A stretch of 64,000 nt of DNA, taken from Mycolicibacter minnesotensis. GTDB lineage: Bacteria; Actinomycetota; Actinomycetes; Mycobacteriales; Mycobacteriaceae. The stretch is taken from positions 2,356,001 through 2,420,000 of the forward strand of contig NZ_AP022589.1 of NCBI RefSeq assembly GCF_010731755.1, in the 5' to 3' direction. The notes beneath the pieces are model-generated. The model did not search any database. It was not told the origin of the DNA and saw nothing but the letters and a program-made list of their open reading frames with translations. Positions 8,807 to 17,989 of this stretch are shown in pieces; position 1 is the first letter of the stretch; each line of letters begins with the position of its first letter. The position numbers were made by a program, and so were the translations under genes.

Positions 8807-9832
8807 ATGGCGGATGATTCGAGGGCGAAAGTCATTCCGCTGCACAAGCATTCAGGCTCTGTGCGGCGACATCCATCAATGCTTGCCGGCCCGTCCAAAC
8901 AGGCCTCGCCTAAGCAGGCCGCGGCCGTCGTCAGCGAACTTGACGAGCGCCGCGGCGGCGGCGCGGCGATAGCGGCAACGCCTACCCCGAGCGAATTCAC
9001 CAACCGGGTGGCCGCCATGGCGGCGTTCCTGCGTGAACGGATCACCGGGGACTACCAGGTCGACGAATTCGGGTTCGATCCGCACTTCAACGAGGCCGTC
9101 GTGCTGCCGTTGCTGCGCGTGTTCTTCAACGACTGGTTCCGCGTCGAGGTCAGCGGCATCGAGAATCTTCCCGTCGAGGGGCCCGCGCTGGTTGTCGCCA
9201 ACCACGCCGGAGTGTTGCCGATGGACGCGCTGATGCTCTCGGTGGCGGTGCACGACCACCATCCCGACCACCGGAATCTGCGGATGCTCGCAGCTGACCT
9301 GGTCTTCGATCTGCCGATGATCGGCCCGACGGCCCGCAAAGCCGGTCACACGATGGCCTGCACCGGTGACGCCAACCGGTTGCTGGAGGGTGGCGAGCTG
9401 ACCGCCGTCTTCCCCGAGGGCTACAAAGGCTTGGGAAAGCGGTTCAAGGACCGCTACAAGTTGCAGCGGTTCGGGCGAGGTGGATTCGTCTCGGCGGCGC
9501 TGCGCAACAAGGCACCCATCGTGCCGTGCTCGATCGTCGGCTCCGAGGAGATCTACCCGATGATCGCCGACGTCAAGCTGCTGGCCCGGTTGCTGGGCGT
9601 GCCCTACTTCCCGATTACGCCGCTGTTCCCGCTGGCCGGTCCGGCCGGTCTGGTGCCGATGCCGTCCAAGTGGCATATCGCCTTCGGTGAGCCGATTCCG
9701 ACCACCGACTACGAAGCAGGTGCCGCCGACGACCCGATGGTCACCTTCGAGCTCACCGATCAGGTGCGCGAGACCATTCAACAGACGCTGTACCGGCTGC
9801 TCGCCGGTCGCCGCAACATGTTCTTCGGCTGA
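8807..9832 (+). CDS. lysophospholipid/glycerol acyltransferase family protein (Rv0502)
   Basis: This 341-residue PlsC-type acyltransferase has its catalytic box as ANHAGVLPMDALML near residue 127; the usual HxxxxD reads H-AGVLPM-D. FPEGYKGLGK lies near 204 and the later block APIVPCSIVGSEEIYP near 244. The first 80 residues are low-complexity and probably disordered. The enzyme would transfer an acyl chain to a lipid acceptor at the membrane. It is coupled to galE2 and followed by a palindromic repeat where M. tuberculosis carries cmaA2. Confidence 0.87.
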   Translation: MADDSRAKVIPLHKHSGSVRRHPSMLAGPSKQASPKQAAAVVSELDERRGGGAAIAATPTPSEFTNRVAAMAAFLRERITGDYQVDEFGFDPHFNEAVVLPLLRVFFNDWFRVEVSGIENLPVEGPALVVANHAGVLPMDALMLSVAVHDHHPDHRNLRMLAADLVFDLPMIGPTARKAGHTMACTGDANRLLEGGELTAVFPEGYKGLGKRFKDRYKLQRFGRGGFVSAALRNKAPIVPCSIVGSEEIYPMIADVKLLARLLGVPYFPITPLFPLAGPAGLVPMPSKWHIAFGEPIPTTDYEAGAADDPMVTFELTDQVRETIQQTLYRLLAGRRNMFFG

Positions 9833-9857
9833 GCTGCGCGGAGCCGCGTTCACTCCG

Positions 9858-9914
9858 TGAGATTGCGGTCAGGGCTGTGCGAAAGTCGTGCTCACAGCCG
9901 CACACGCAATCTCA
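9858..9914. repeat. nested palindromic intergenic element
   Basis: Outer arms TGAGATTGCG (9858-9867) and CGCAATCTCA (9905-9914) enclose inner arms GGCTGTG (9873-9879) and CACAGCC (9893-9899). The centre contains GTGCGA, also found in the centres of the two elements at 16.5 and 42.6 kb. It lies between convergent genes and could act as a bidirectional terminator. Confidence 0.85.
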
Positions 9915-9927
9915 GCGGCCAAGCGGC

Positions 9928-10455
9928 CTACTTCTTGCCCAGCGCCCGGTCGCGCATTGCCTCGAGGGCCGCGATTGTCTTGGCCTCGGTGTCGGCGTCC
10001 TGGTTGACCGACTCGCCGAGCATGGTGACCACACTGGTCACCACCGGCTCGCCGTTCTCGTCGGTGACCTCGCTGCGGACCTCACTGACAACCGTGCCGT
10101 GCGATTCGATGACCGAGTCCAGGTAGGTGTCGAAGAACAGCTTGTCGCCAGCCACGATCGGCCGGTGGAAGGTGAACTTCTGGTCGCGGTGCAGCACCCG
10201 GGCGATGTTGATCGGGAGGTCGAACTTGTCGAAGATCTCCAGCTGCACCTGACGCCCGGCGACCGCCAGGAACGTCAACGATGCCACGAGGGTCTGGTGG
10301 CCGGATTCGGCGGCTGCGGCTTCGTCGAAGTGAGCCGGGTGCTCATCTTTGACCGAGCGGGCGAACTCGCGGATCTTTTCCCGGCTGACCTCGAAATAGT
10401 CCGGGAACCGGTAGTGGGCGCCGATCATCCGCTGCGACTCGGTGTGTACTGACAT
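9928..10455 (-). CDS. MaoC/HadA-like dehydratase hot-dog protein (Rv0504c family)
   Basis: This 175-residue single hot-dog protein resembles the HadA/HadC subunits of the mycobacterial FAS-II (3R)-hydroxyacyl-ACP dehydratase. The FAS1_DH-type N-terminal region reads [43 protein letters not shown] near 90 is the typical HadA block. The catalytic D-x4-H of MaoC enzymes is not seen, so it may be a non-catalytic partner subunit as in HadA. The last residues are basic. It probably acts in fatty or mycolic acid elongation, but this is inference from family. Confidence 0.82.
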   Translation of the reverse strand: MSVHTESQRMIGAHYRFPDYFEVSREKIREFARSVKDEHPAHFDEAAAAESGHQTLVASLTFLAVAGRQVQLEIFDKFDLPINIARVLHRDQKFTFHRPIVAGDKLFFDTYLDSVIESHGTVVSEVRSEVTDENGEPVVTSVVTMLGESVNQDADTEAKTIAALEAMRDRALGKK

Positions 10456-10514
10456 GCCGGTTTACCCCTCTGCTCGCCGTGCTGCTCGGCGGCGGAAGCC
10501 TATCAGCGAGCAGC

Positions 10515-11405
10515 TCAGCCGCGCTCGTTCCGGTGCGCCACGGCCGCCGCCAGGGCCCCGCCGACGGCCCCCAACGCCAGCGCCGACGGCACGCCGATCC
10601 GTGCCGCCCGTCGCGCGGTGCGGAAGTCGCGGATCTCCCACCCTTGCTTGCGTGCCATCTCCCGCAGCGCGGCGTCGGGGTTGATCGCCACCGCCGTGCC
10701 CACCAGCGACAGCATCGGCACGTCGTTGAAGCTGTCGGAGTATGCCGTGCAGCGGCGCAGGTTCAGGCCCTCGCGGATCGCCAGCGAACGCACCGCGTGG
10801 GCCTTTCCCGGTCCGTGCAGGATCTCGCCGACCAGCCGGCCGGTGAAGACCCCGTCGACCGACTCGGCGACAGTGCCCAGCGCGCCGGTCAGCCCGAGCC
10901 GCCGGGCGATGGTCTCCGCCAGCTCATAGGGCGTCGCGGTGACCAACCACACTTGCTGGCCGGCATCGAGGTGCATCTGGGCCAGCTCGCGGGTTCCCGG
11001 CCAGATCTTGTCGGCGATGATCTCGTCGTAGATCTCCTCGCCCAGATCCACCAGCTCTGACACCGGCCGACCTTCGATGAACGCCAGTGCCTTGCGTCGT
11101 CCGGCGGCGACATCGTCGCTGTTCTCCTTGCCGGTGAGCTGGAATTTGGCCTGGGCATAGACGAACCCGAGGACGTCGCCGTAGGTGAAGTAATTGCGCG
11201 CGGCCAGCCCCCGGCCGAAGTGCACCATCGAGGAACCGTGGACCAGGGTGTTGTCGACGTCGAAGAACGCGGCGGCGGTCAGGTCGATCGGTGCGGGGTT
11301 GTCGGACTCGGTCACGTCGACGAGCGCCCGCTCGACACTGGGATCGCTGCTCAGCGCGGTCACCGCGGCTGTCGATTCCCGTTTGGCAGGGTCCGGCGAC
11401 GCCAT
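10515..11405 (-). CDS. serB1: HAD-superfamily hydrolase, SerB1-like
   Basis: This is a HAD phosphatase of the SerB/IB type. The nucleophile motif [13 protein letters not shown] lies near residue 48, motif II VTATPYE near 156, and motif [17 protein letters not shown] near 221. A hydrophobic tail at about 270-290 may anchor it in the membrane. The M. tuberculosis homologue Rv0505c is called phosphoserine phosphatase, but the family also includes phosphatidylglycerophosphate- and inositol-type phosphatases. The ATG at 11405 is chosen because GGAAGGAG stands upstream. An in-frame ATG at 11459 would add 18 unlike residues. Confidence 0.85.
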   Translation of the reverse strand: MASPDPAKRESTAAVTALSSDPSVERALVDVTESDNPAPIDLTAAAFFDVDNTLVHGSSMVHFGRGLAARNYFTYGDVLGFVYAQAKFQLTGKENSDDVAAGRRKALAFIEGRPVSELVDLGEEIYDEIIADKIWPGTRELAQMHLDAGQQVWLVTATPYELAETIARRLGLTGALGTVAESVDGVFTGRLVGEILHGPGKAHAVRSLAIREGLNLRRCTAYSDSFNDVPMLSLVGTAVAINPDAALREMARKQGWEIRDFRTARRAARIGVPSALALGAVGGALAAAVAHRNERG

Positions 11406-11461
11406 CACCCGACTCCTTCCGCCGCAGGGCTTGAGGGCCGGTGCTCCGGCCGCCATCAACC

Positions 11462-11920
11462 CTATCCGGCAGTCCCGCCGATGACCCCCAGGTGATCGCG
11501 TAGATCACCTTTGAGGTCGAACATCGAATAGTCGCGGAAACTGAATCGCCAGCGATCGTCGACGCGCTCGAATTCGTCGTGATAGCGGCCAGCGGCGATC
11601 ACCTGCAAGGCGACGGCTTCGGTCTGCTGCAGCACCGTGTAGTAGGAGCGGCAGGTCGCGGTCCCCGCGGCCTCATCGATCTCGAGGATCGGGTTGGTGA
11701 TCACATGCTTGGTGCGGGGCGTGCCGTCGGCATGGATGGTCACGAGCCCGCGCCACAGCTGCAGAATCCCGGCACTGTCGAGGATCACGGTGCCCACTGG
11801 GTCCGCTTTGATGCGGGCGTGAGCGAAGAGCGCCGCCGCGGCGTCCAAGTCGCCGGCGTCCATCAACTCCGCGTAGCGGTACAACAGGTTCGTGATCGAC
11901 ACTGCACTTCCGCTGGGCAT
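11462..11920 (-). CDS. SnoaL-like / nuclear transport factor 2-fold protein
   Basis: This 152-residue protein has the NTF2-like cone fold: [21 protein letters not shown] at the N-terminus, a central [12 protein letters not shown] strand, and the closing [17 protein letters not shown]. Proteins of this type bind or isomerise small hydrophobic or polyketide ligands, but no substrate can be assigned. It starts 36 bp from the divergent glutaredoxin-like gene. It occupies the slot held by mmpS2-mmpL2 in M. tuberculosis. Confidence 0.82.
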   Translation of the reverse strand: MPSGSAVSITNLLYRYAELMDAGDLDAAAALFAHARIKADPVGTVILDSAGILQLWRGLVTIHADGTPRTKHVITNPILEIDEAAGTATCRSYYTVLQQTEAVALQVIAAGRYHDEFERVDDRWRFSFRDYSMFDLKGDLRDHLGVIGGTAG

Positions 11921-11956
11921 AGCCACAACATAACCACCGTGCGCCACACTGGAGCC

Positions 11957-12217
11957 ATGACCCGCCACCAGGTAGAACTGCTCACCCGCGAAGGCTGCCC
12001 GGTCTGCGTACAGGTGCACACACAGCTGACCAAGCTGTCCGGCGAACTTGCGTTCGACCTCCGTTCGGTCGACGTCGATGTTGCTGCGGCAGCCGGTGAC
12101 ACCGGGCCACGGGCGGAATTCGGCGACCGCCTGCCAGTGGTGCTGCTCGACGGGCGCGAGCACAGCTACTGGGAGGTCGACGAGCCACGGCTACGTGCTG
12201 ATTTGGCGGGTTCGTGA
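11957..12217 (+). CDS. glutaredoxin-like thiol-disulfide protein (Rv0508 family)
   Basis: This 86-residue thioredoxin-fold protein has the redox motif CPVC near residue 15 and the cis-proline segment LPVVLLDG near 62. It ends WEVDEPRLRADLAG, typical of the short DUF836/glutaredoxin-like family. It is likely a cytosolic thiol reductant. Its stop codon is supplied by the first bases of the 56-bp repeat that follows, so the repeat has become part of the gene boundary. Confidence 0.88.
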   Translation: MTRHQVELLTREGCPVCVQVHTQLTKLSGELAFDLRSVDVDVAAAAGDTGPRAEFGDRLPVVLLDGREHSYWEVDEPRLRADLAGS

Positions 12218-12319
12218 GGCGGTCCCAGCTTCGCCTCTCCTGCGTCGAGCCTCGCTGAACCGCGGGGCCATGAGGCGGTCCCAGCTTCGCCTCTCCTGCG
12301 TCGAGCCTCGCTGAACCGC
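12215..12319. repeat. direct repeat, two copies of a 49-bp core (56-bp spacing)
   Basis: Two identical 49-bp copies lie at 12215-12263 and 12271-12319, separated by seven bases. Each copy starts with TGAGGCGGT and ends with ACCGC, with GGCGGT/ACCGCC potential for a stem. The first TGA is the stop codon of the glutaredoxin-like gene. The array lies between that gene and hemA. Confidence 0.93.
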
Positions 12320-12407
12320 CGAATTTGGTGGCCCAGCGACTTAGCCTTTACCGTGGAGTCAAGTTTTTGTTCACAGGTGAGCAAGGAGCGGGCCAGGTGA
12401 TATTGCC

Positions 12408-13787
12408 GTGAGCGTCCTGCTCTTCGGGGTCTCGCACCGCAGCGCCCCCGTCTCGGTACTCGAACAGCTCAGCACCGCTGAATCCGATCAGGTCAAGATC
12501 GTCGAGCAGGTGCTGCAATCGCCGCTCGTCACCGAGGCGATGATCCTGTCGACCTGCAACCGGGTCGAGGTGTATGCGGTCGTCGACGCCTTCCACGCCG
12601 GATTGTCGGCGATCGGGCAGGTCCTCTCCGAGCGTTCCGGCATGACCATGGCCGACCTGACCAAGTACGCCTACGTCCGCTACAGCGAGGCCGCCGTCGA
12701 GCACCTGTTCTCGGTGGCCAGCGGCTTGGATTCGGCCGTGGTGGGCGAACAGCAGGTGCTGGGCCAGGTGCGACGCGCCTACGCGTCTGCAGAAGCCAAC
12801 AGCAGTGTCGGTCGGGTGTTGCACGAACTGGCGCAGCGGGCGCTGTCGGTGGGCAAGCGGGTGCACTCCGAGACCGGCATCGATGCCGCAGGCGCTTCGG
12901 TGGTCTCGGTTGCGCTGGGCATCGCCGGAAAGCAGTGGGGTGACGACGCACTGCTGGGCCGGACCGCAGTGGTGATCGGGGCCGGGTCGATGGGAGCGCT
13001 GTCAGCGGCACATCTGGTGCGCGGCGGCGTCGAACACATCCACGTGGTCAACCGCTCGCTGCCGCGGGCTCAGCGACTGGCCCGCAAGATCCGGGAGAGC
13101 GGCGTGAGCGCCGACGCCGTGGCGTTGGAGCGGATGCCCGCGACTTTGATCGGCGCCGACATCGTGGTGTCCTCCACCGGTGCGGTCAGCCCGGTCGTCT
13201 CCCTGGCCGACGTGCACCACGCGCTGGTCGGGGGCAACCGTGACGAGGCGACCCAGCCGCTGGTGATCTGTGACCTCGGTATGCCGCGCGACGTGGATGC
13301 TGCGGTCGCTGGACTGCCCGGGGTGCGGGTCATCGACATGGACCGAATCCAGCGCGAGCCGTCGGCGCAGGTCGCGACGTCGGACACCGAGGCCGCACGC
13401 CGCATTGTGGCCCGCGAGGTCGCGACGTACCTGGCCGGGCAGCGGATGGCTGAGGTCACCCCGACCGTGACCGCGCTGCGCCAGCGCGCCGCAGACGTGG
13501 TTACCGCCGAACTGCTGCGGCTGGATCACCGGCTGCCGGACCTGGAGGTCGCCCAGCGCGAGGAGGTGGCCCGAACCGTGCGCCGCGTCGTCGACAAGCT
13601 GCTGCACGCGCCCACGGTGCGGGTCAAGCAGCTGGCCAGCTCGCCCGGTGGCGACAGCTACGCCGAGGCGCTACGTGAGTTGTTCGAGCTCGACCCGACC
13701 GCGGTGGACGCGGTCGCGACGGCCGGTGAACTGCCAGTGGTGCCGGGCGGACTCGATGTCGGCGCCGAAACCGGGTCGGCCGGGTAG
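12408..13787 (+). CDS. hemA: glutamyl-tRNA reductase
   Basis: This enzyme reduces glutamyl-tRNA to glutamate-1-semialdehyde with NADPH, the first committed step of heme synthesis by the C5 route. The N-terminal [15 protein letters not shown] and the catalytic cysteine in [10 protein letters not shown] (about residue 50) are visible. So are the tRNA/substrate segment [17 protein letters not shown] and the NADPH Rossmann loop [13 protein letters not shown] near 188. The C-terminal dimerisation helix starts near 350. At 459 residues it is of normal length. GTG start. It heads the hemA-hemC-hemD-hemB run, and its product is used by HemL at 34.7 kb. Confidence 0.96.
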   Translation: MSVLLFGVSHRSAPVSVLEQLSTAESDQVKIVEQVLQSPLVTEAMILSTCNRVEVYAVVDAFHAGLSAIGQVLSERSGMTMADLTKYAYVRYSEAAVEHLFSVASGLDSAVVGEQQVLGQVRRAYASAEANSSVGRVLHELAQRALSVGKRVHSETGIDAAGASVVSVALGIAGKQWGDDALLGRTAVVIGAGSMGALSAAHLVRGGVEHIHVVNRSLPRAQRLARKIRESGVSADAVALERMPATLIGADIVVSSTGAVSPVVSLADVHHALVGGNRDEATQPLVICDLGMPRDVDAAVAGLPGVRVIDMDRIQREPSAQVATSDTEAARRIVAREVATYLAGQRMAEVTPTVTALRQRAADVVTAELLRLDHRLPDLEVAQREEVARTVRRVVDKLLHAPTVRVKQLASSPGGDSYAEALRELFELDPTAVDAVATAGELPVVPGGLDVGAETGSAG

Positions 13788-13792
13788 ACGTT

Positions 13793-14728
13793 TTGGGTGA
13801 CGTAATCCGCATCGGTACCCGGGGCAGCTTGTTGGCCACCACCCAGGCCGGGACCATTCGTGATGCCTTGGTGGCCGCGGGGCATCGCGCTGAGTTGGTC
13901 ATCATCAGCACCCAGGGAGACCGTTCCTCGGGCCCGATCGTCGACATCGGGGTGGGTGTATTCACCGCGGAGCTTCGGGAGGCCATCCTGGACGGCCGAG
14001 TCGATGCCGCTGTGCACTCGCACAAGGACCTGCCTACCGCGCCCGATGCCCGCTTCCGGATCGCCGCCATCCCGCCGCGTGAGGACGCGCGGGACGCTTT
14101 GGTGGCGCGGGACGGATTAGTGCTGGGTGAGTTGCCGGCGGGTGCCATGGTGGGCACCTCCTCGCCCCGGCGGGCGGCACAGCTTAGAGCACTGGGTCTC
14201 GGTTTGGAAATTCGCCCCCTACGAGGCAACCTAGATAGCAGGTTGAACAGGGTAAGCAGCGGCGAACTTGACGCCATCGTGGTAGCCCGGGCGGGCCTGG
14301 CCCGGCTGGGACGCCTCGATGCGGTCACCGAGACGTTGGAACCGGTACAGATGTTGCCGGCTCCGGCTCAAGGGGCGCTGGCGGTGGAATGTCGCGCCGG
14401 TGATACCGCATTGGCGGAGCTGCTGGCGGAGTTGGACGACACCGACACCCGCCTGGCGGTCACCGCCGAGCGGACCCTGCTCGCCGAACTGGAGGCGGGT
14501 TGTTCCGCACCGGTGGGAGCGATCGCCGAAGTGGTCGAGTCCATCGATGAGGAAGGCCGGATCTTCGACGAGCTGTCGCTGCGCGGTTGCGTGGCGGCGC
14601 TGGACGGATCCGACGTGATTCGCGCGTCCGGCATCGGCAGTCCGGACCGGGCCCGGGAACTGGGTGTCTCGGTCGCGGCGGAACTGTTCGAGTTGGGTGC
14701 GCGCGAACTCATGTCGGCGGCACGGTGA
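13793..14728 (+). CDS. hemC: porphobilinogen deaminase (hydroxymethylbilane synthase)
   Basis: This enzyme polymerises four porphobilinogens to hydroxymethylbilane. [15 protein letters not shown] begins at residue 5. The catalytic Asp is in VHSHKDLPT near 80. The Arg-rich [23 protein letters not shown] block (core SPRRAAQL) is near 123. The dipyrromethane-anchoring cysteine is in EAGCSAPVG near 241. The only plausible start is TTG at 13793, because the M. tuberculosis start position reads GTA here. It begins five bases after hemA stops. Confidence 0.95.
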   Translation: MGDVIRIGTRGSLLATTQAGTIRDALVAAGHRAELVIISTQGDRSSGPIVDIGVGVFTAELREAILDGRVDAAVHSHKDLPTAPDARFRIAAIPPREDARDALVARDGLVLGELPAGAMVGTSSPRRAAQLRALGLGLEIRPLRGNLDSRLNRVSSGELDAIVVARAGLARLGRLDAVTETLEPVQMLPAPAQGALAVECRAGDTALAELLAELDDTDTRLAVTAERTLLAELEAGCSAPVGAIAEVVESIDEEGRIFDELSLRGCVAALDGSDVIRASGIGSPDRARELGVSVAAELFELGARELMSAAR

Positions 14729-14761
14729 AACGGTGCGTGGGGAAGTGACTGGGAGTAACGA

Positions 14762-16474
14762 ATGGCTCGCCAAGTGAGCGTGCGTGGGCAGAAGCCCAAG
14801 CCGGGGCGCATTGTGTTCGTCGGCTCGGGGCCTGGTGACCCGGGTCTGCTGACGACACGGGCGCGGACGGCCCTGACGAATGCCGCGCTGGTGTTCGTCG
14901 ACCCCGACGTGCCCGAGGCGGTGCTGGCGCTGGTAGGTCTGGACCTGCCGCCGATCGTGGGGCCGGTGCCCCCGGCTCCCAAGACGGACAAATCCGATGA
15001 CGCGGCCGACGGCACCGATGCCGCTGACGACGCGGTCGGCAGCGCTCCCGCGACCGTTCCGGGTGGCCCCGACATCCGCCCCGCGCTGGGCGAGCCGGCC
15101 GAGGTCGCCAAGATCCTGGCTGCCGAGGCGCGTTCCGGCGCCGATGTCGTGCGCTTGGTAGCCGGTGACCCGCTGTCGATCGACGCGGTCATCACCGAGG
15201 TGAACGCGGTGGCCCGCACCAGCATTGCGTTCGAGATCGTGCCGGGACTGCCGGCCACCAGCGCGGTGCCCACCTACGCAGGTCTGCCGCTCGGGTCTTC
15301 GCACACTGTTGCTGACGTTCGTGACCCGCAGGTGGACTGGGCCGCCTTGGCTGCTGCTCCGGGTCCGCTGATCCTGCAGGCCACCACCTCGCACCTTCCT
15401 GAGGCGGCTCGCACCCTGATCGAATACGGCCTGTCGGACAACACCCCGTGTGTGGTCACCACGTCGGGCACCACTTGTGCTCAGCGGTCGATCGAGTCCA
15501 GCCTCGGCGGCCTGACCGACGCTGCGGCGCTGGCCGGTATCGACCCGGTGATCCTGCCCAACGGCCAGGAGACGTCGGCTGGTCCGCTCGTGGTCACCAT
15601 CGGCAAGACGGTGACCAGCCGCGCCAAGCTGAACTGGTGGGAGAGTCGCGCCCTGTACGGCTGGACCGTTCTGGTGCCGCGCACCAAGGACCAGGCCGCC
15701 GAAATGAGCGACCGGTTGGTCGGGCACGGCGCCTCGCCGATCGAGGTTCCGACCATCGCGGTGGAGCCGCCTCGCAGCCCGGCCCAGATGGAAAGGGCCG
15801 TCAAGGGTTTGGTGGACGGTCGCTACCAGTGGGTGGTGTTCACCTCGACCAACGCCGTGCGCGCCGTGTGGGAGAAGTTCGCCGAATTCGGTCTGGATGC
15901 TCGCGCGTTCTCCGGTGTGAAGATCGCCTGCGTGGGTGAGGCCACCGCGGAGCGGGTTCGGGCGTTCGGGATCAGCCCTGAGCTGGTGCCGTCCGGCGAG
16001 CAGTCCTCCCTGGGCCTGCTCGACGAATTCCCGCCCTACGACGACGTTTTCGACCCGGTGAATCGGGTGCTGCTGCCGCGTGCGGACATTGCCACCGAGA
16101 CGCTGGCCGAAGGCCTGCGGGAACGGGGCTGGGAGATCGAGGACGTCACCGCTTACCGCACCGTGCGGGCCGCTCCGCCGCCCGCCAACATCCGCGAGAT
16201 GATCAAGACCGGTGGGTTCGACGCGGTCTGCTTCACCTCCAGCTCGACGGTCCGCAACCTCGTCGGCATCGCCGGCAAGCCGCACGCCCGCACCCTGGTG
16301 GCCTGCATCGGACCCAAGACCGCTGAGACAGCAGCAGAATTCGGGCTGCGGGTAGACGTGCAGCCGGAGACCGCGGCAGTTGGTCCCCTGGTCGATGCAC
16401 TGGCCGAGCACGCGGCGCGACTGCGGGCCGAGGGTGCGTTGCCGCCACCGCGTAAGAAGAGCCGCAGGCGATGA
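14762..16474 (+). CDS. hemD: uroporphyrinogen-III synthase fused to an SUMT-like methyltransferase domain
   Basis: This 570-residue two-domain protein corresponds to Rv0511. Residues 15-280 resemble uroporphyrinogen-III C-methyltransferase: VGSGPGDPGLLTTRA near 20, VRLVAGDPLSID near 136, and the VPGLPATSAVPTYAGLPL block near 160. An acidic low-complexity insertion of about 35 residues (near 75-105) interrupts it. Residues 295-560 form the HemD domain, with LVPRTKDQAAEMSDRL and VCFTSSSTVRNL. HemD closes the bilane to uroporphyrinogen III. The methyltransferase half would feed siroheme or cobalamin if active. Confidence 0.92.
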   Translation: MARQVSVRGQKPKPGRIVFVGSGPGDPGLLTTRARTALTNAALVFVDPDVPEAVLALVGLDLPPIVGPVPPAPKTDKSDDAADGTDAADDAVGSAPATVPGGPDIRPALGEPAEVAKILAAEARSGADVVRLVAGDPLSIDAVITEVNAVARTSIAFEIVPGLPATSAVPTYAGLPLGSSHTVADVRDPQVDWAALAAAPGPLILQATTSHLPEAARTLIEYGLSDNTPCVVTTSGTTCAQRSIESSLGGLTDAAALAGIDPVILPNGQETSAGPLVVTIGKTVTSRAKLNWWESRALYGWTVLVPRTKDQAAEMSDRLVGHGASPIEVPTIAVEPPRSPAQMERAVKGLVDGRYQWVVFTSTNAVRAVWEKFAEFGLDARAFSGVKIACVGEATAERVRAFGISPELVPSGEQSSLGLLDEFPPYDDVFDPVNRVLLPRADIATETLAEGLRERGWEIEDVTAYRTVRAAPPPANIREMIKTGGFDAVCFTSSSTVRNLVGIAGKPHARTLVACIGPKTAETAAEFGLRVDVQPETAAVGPLVDALAEHAARLRAEGALPPPRKKSRRR

Positions 16475-16480
16475 TCCACC

Positions 16481-16547
16481 CTGCGTTGACTCTGCACGCA
16501 GGGCGACGAAGTGCGACTAGCCTTCGCCCTGACCGCAGAGTCAACGC
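16481..16547. repeat. palindromic intergenic element, copy A
   Basis: Outer arms CGTTGACTCTGC (16484-16495) and GCAGAGTCAACG (16535-16546) enclose weaker inner arms AGGGCGA/TCGCCCT. The centre reads GAAGTGCGACTA. A second copy with the same outer arms and centre lies at 42550-42615. It sits in the 91-bp gap between hemD and hemB. Confidence 0.92.
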
Positions 16548-16565
16548 GCATGGGGCTCGTCGCTG

Positions 16566-17546
16566 ATGGCGTTTCCTCGGCAGCGTCCGCGCCGGCTGCG
16601 ATCTACTGCGGCACTACGCCGCTTAGTGGCTCAAACATCTCTGGAGCCAAGGCATCTGGTGTTGCCGATGTTCGTGGCCGACGGCATCGACGAGCCGCGG
16701 CCGATTGCGTCCATGCCGGGCGTGTATCAGCACACCCGTGATTCACTACGCGCGGCGGCGGCCCAAGCGGTGTCGGCAGGTGTGGGCGGTCTGATGCTGT
16801 TCGGAGTTCCCGCGGAGGCAGACAAAGACCGCGTCGGATCGGTGGGTGCGGATCGCGACGGGGTGCTCAACGTCGCGCTGCGCGACCTGTCGGCTGACCT
16901 CGGCGATGCCACCGTGTTGATGGCCGACACCTGCTTGGACGAATTCACCGATCACGGACACTGCGGCGTGCTCGATGATCGGGGCCGGGTGGACAACGAT
17001 GCCACGCTGCGCTGCTATGTCGAACTGGCGCTGGCCCAGGCAGAGTCCGGCGCTCACGTGGTGAGTCCGAGCGGGATGATGGACGGCCAGGTGGCCGCCA
17101 TCCGCGACGGCCTGGATTCCGCTGGGCACAGTGACGTGGTGATCCTGGCCTATGCGGCCAAGTTCGCGTCGGCGTTCTACGGTCCCTTCCGTGACGCGGT
17201 CGGCTCTACCTTGACGGGCGATCGCCGCACTTACCAGCAGGAGCCCGGCAATGCCCGCGAGGCGATGCGGGAGGTCGATCTCGACCTCGCCGAAGGTGCC
17301 GACATCGTGATGGTCAAGCCCGCGATGGGTTACCTCGACGTGATCGCAGCGACAGCCGCGGTCTCCTCGGTTCCGGTCGCCGCGTACCAGGTGTCCGGCG
17401 AGTACGCGATGATCGCGGCGGCCGCGGCCAACGGCTGGATCGATGCGCGGGCCGCCGCGCTGGAGTCCCTGGTCGGTATCCGGCGAGCAGGCGCCGACAT
17501 CGTGCTGAGTTATTGGGCGGCCGAAGCGGCCGACTGGCTGGCGTGA
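16566..17546 (+). CDS. hemB: delta-aminolevulinic acid dehydratase (porphobilinogen synthase)
   Basis: This enzyme condenses two 5-aminolevulinate molecules to porphobilinogen. The two Schiff-base lysines lie in LAYAAKFASAFYGPF (about 198) and VMVKPAMGYLD (about 252). The metal-binding loop is DTCLDEFTDHGHCG (about 118-131). It has Asp where classical zinc enzymes have the second Cys, so the metal is probably not the three-cysteine zinc site. Its length of 326 is normal. Its stop overlaps the next start (GTGA), coupling the following membrane gene. Confidence 0.95.
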   Translation: MAFPRQRPRRLRSTAALRRLVAQTSLEPRHLVLPMFVADGIDEPRPIASMPGVYQHTRDSLRAAAAQAVSAGVGGLMLFGVPAEADKDRVGSVGADRDGVLNVALRDLSADLGDATVLMADTCLDEFTDHGHCGVLDDRGRVDNDATLRCYVELALAQAESGAHVVSPSGMMDGQVAAIRDGLDSAGHSDVVILAYAAKFASAFYGPFRDAVGSTLTGDRRTYQQEPGNAREAMREVDLDLAEGADIVMVKPAMGYLDVIAATAAVSSVPVAAYQVSGEYAMIAAAAANGWIDARAAALESLVGIRRAGADIVLSYWAAEAADWLA

Positions 17547-17983
17547 GCGCTCCACTCGAGCCGCCGCGATCCCCGGCGGAGCCCCTGCCCGGGCGCCCTG
17601 TCGATGTCGACACGGGCTTCTGGCTGTGGCTGGTGGCCTTGCCGTTGATGACGTGCGGCTATGTGGTGAGTCTGCTCAGCGCCCCGGAGCTCCCGCCGAC
17701 GGTGGTCACCTACGCGGTTGTCGGACTGATGGCGCTGGTACTCGGCGTGCTGGTGGCGACTTTTCTGATGTTGATGCGCTCGGGGTACCGCTGGGCGCGC
17801 ACGGTGTTGACCGGCGGCGGGATCGCCGCGATCGTGTACACGGTCAGCGGGCTGACCACCGCTGATCCGCGGCCCGCGGTGGCCGTGATCATGGCGACCA
17901 CCGGCATCGTGGGATCGGTGCTGATCGCCGCGGGAACCTTCCTGCTGCACCGTTCCGAGGCCCAGGCCTACTTCACCCGGTAG
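17543..17983 (+). CDS. four-helix membrane protein coupled to hemB
   Basis: This 146-residue integral membrane protein has four hydrophobic helices at about residues 24-44, 52-75, 86-105 and 111-135, after a short Pro-rich N-terminus. The GTG at 17543 overlaps the hemB stop; an upstream in-frame start at 17513 would overlap hemB by 34 bases and is rejected. M. tuberculosis also has small membrane genes after hemB (Rv0513/Rv0514), but which one this matches is not certain. No function is known. The PGRS-GH5 island begins immediately downstream on the opposite strand. Confidence 0.82.
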   Translation: MSAPLEPPRSPAEPLPGRPVDVDTGFWLWLVALPLMTCGYVVSLLSAPELPPTVVTYAVVGLMALVLGVLVATFLMLMRSGYRWARTVLTGGGIAAIVYTVSGLTTADPRPAVAVIMATTGIVGSVLIAAGTFLLHRSEAQAYFTR

Positions 17984-17989
17984 CTCGGT

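Noticed and set aside
14231..16411. 726-codon open frame on the minus strand across hemC-hemD
   Set aside because: It is antisense to two well-supported enzymes with complete motifs. Long shadow frames are common at this GC content, and its translation is rich in Arg, Gln and His with no domain.
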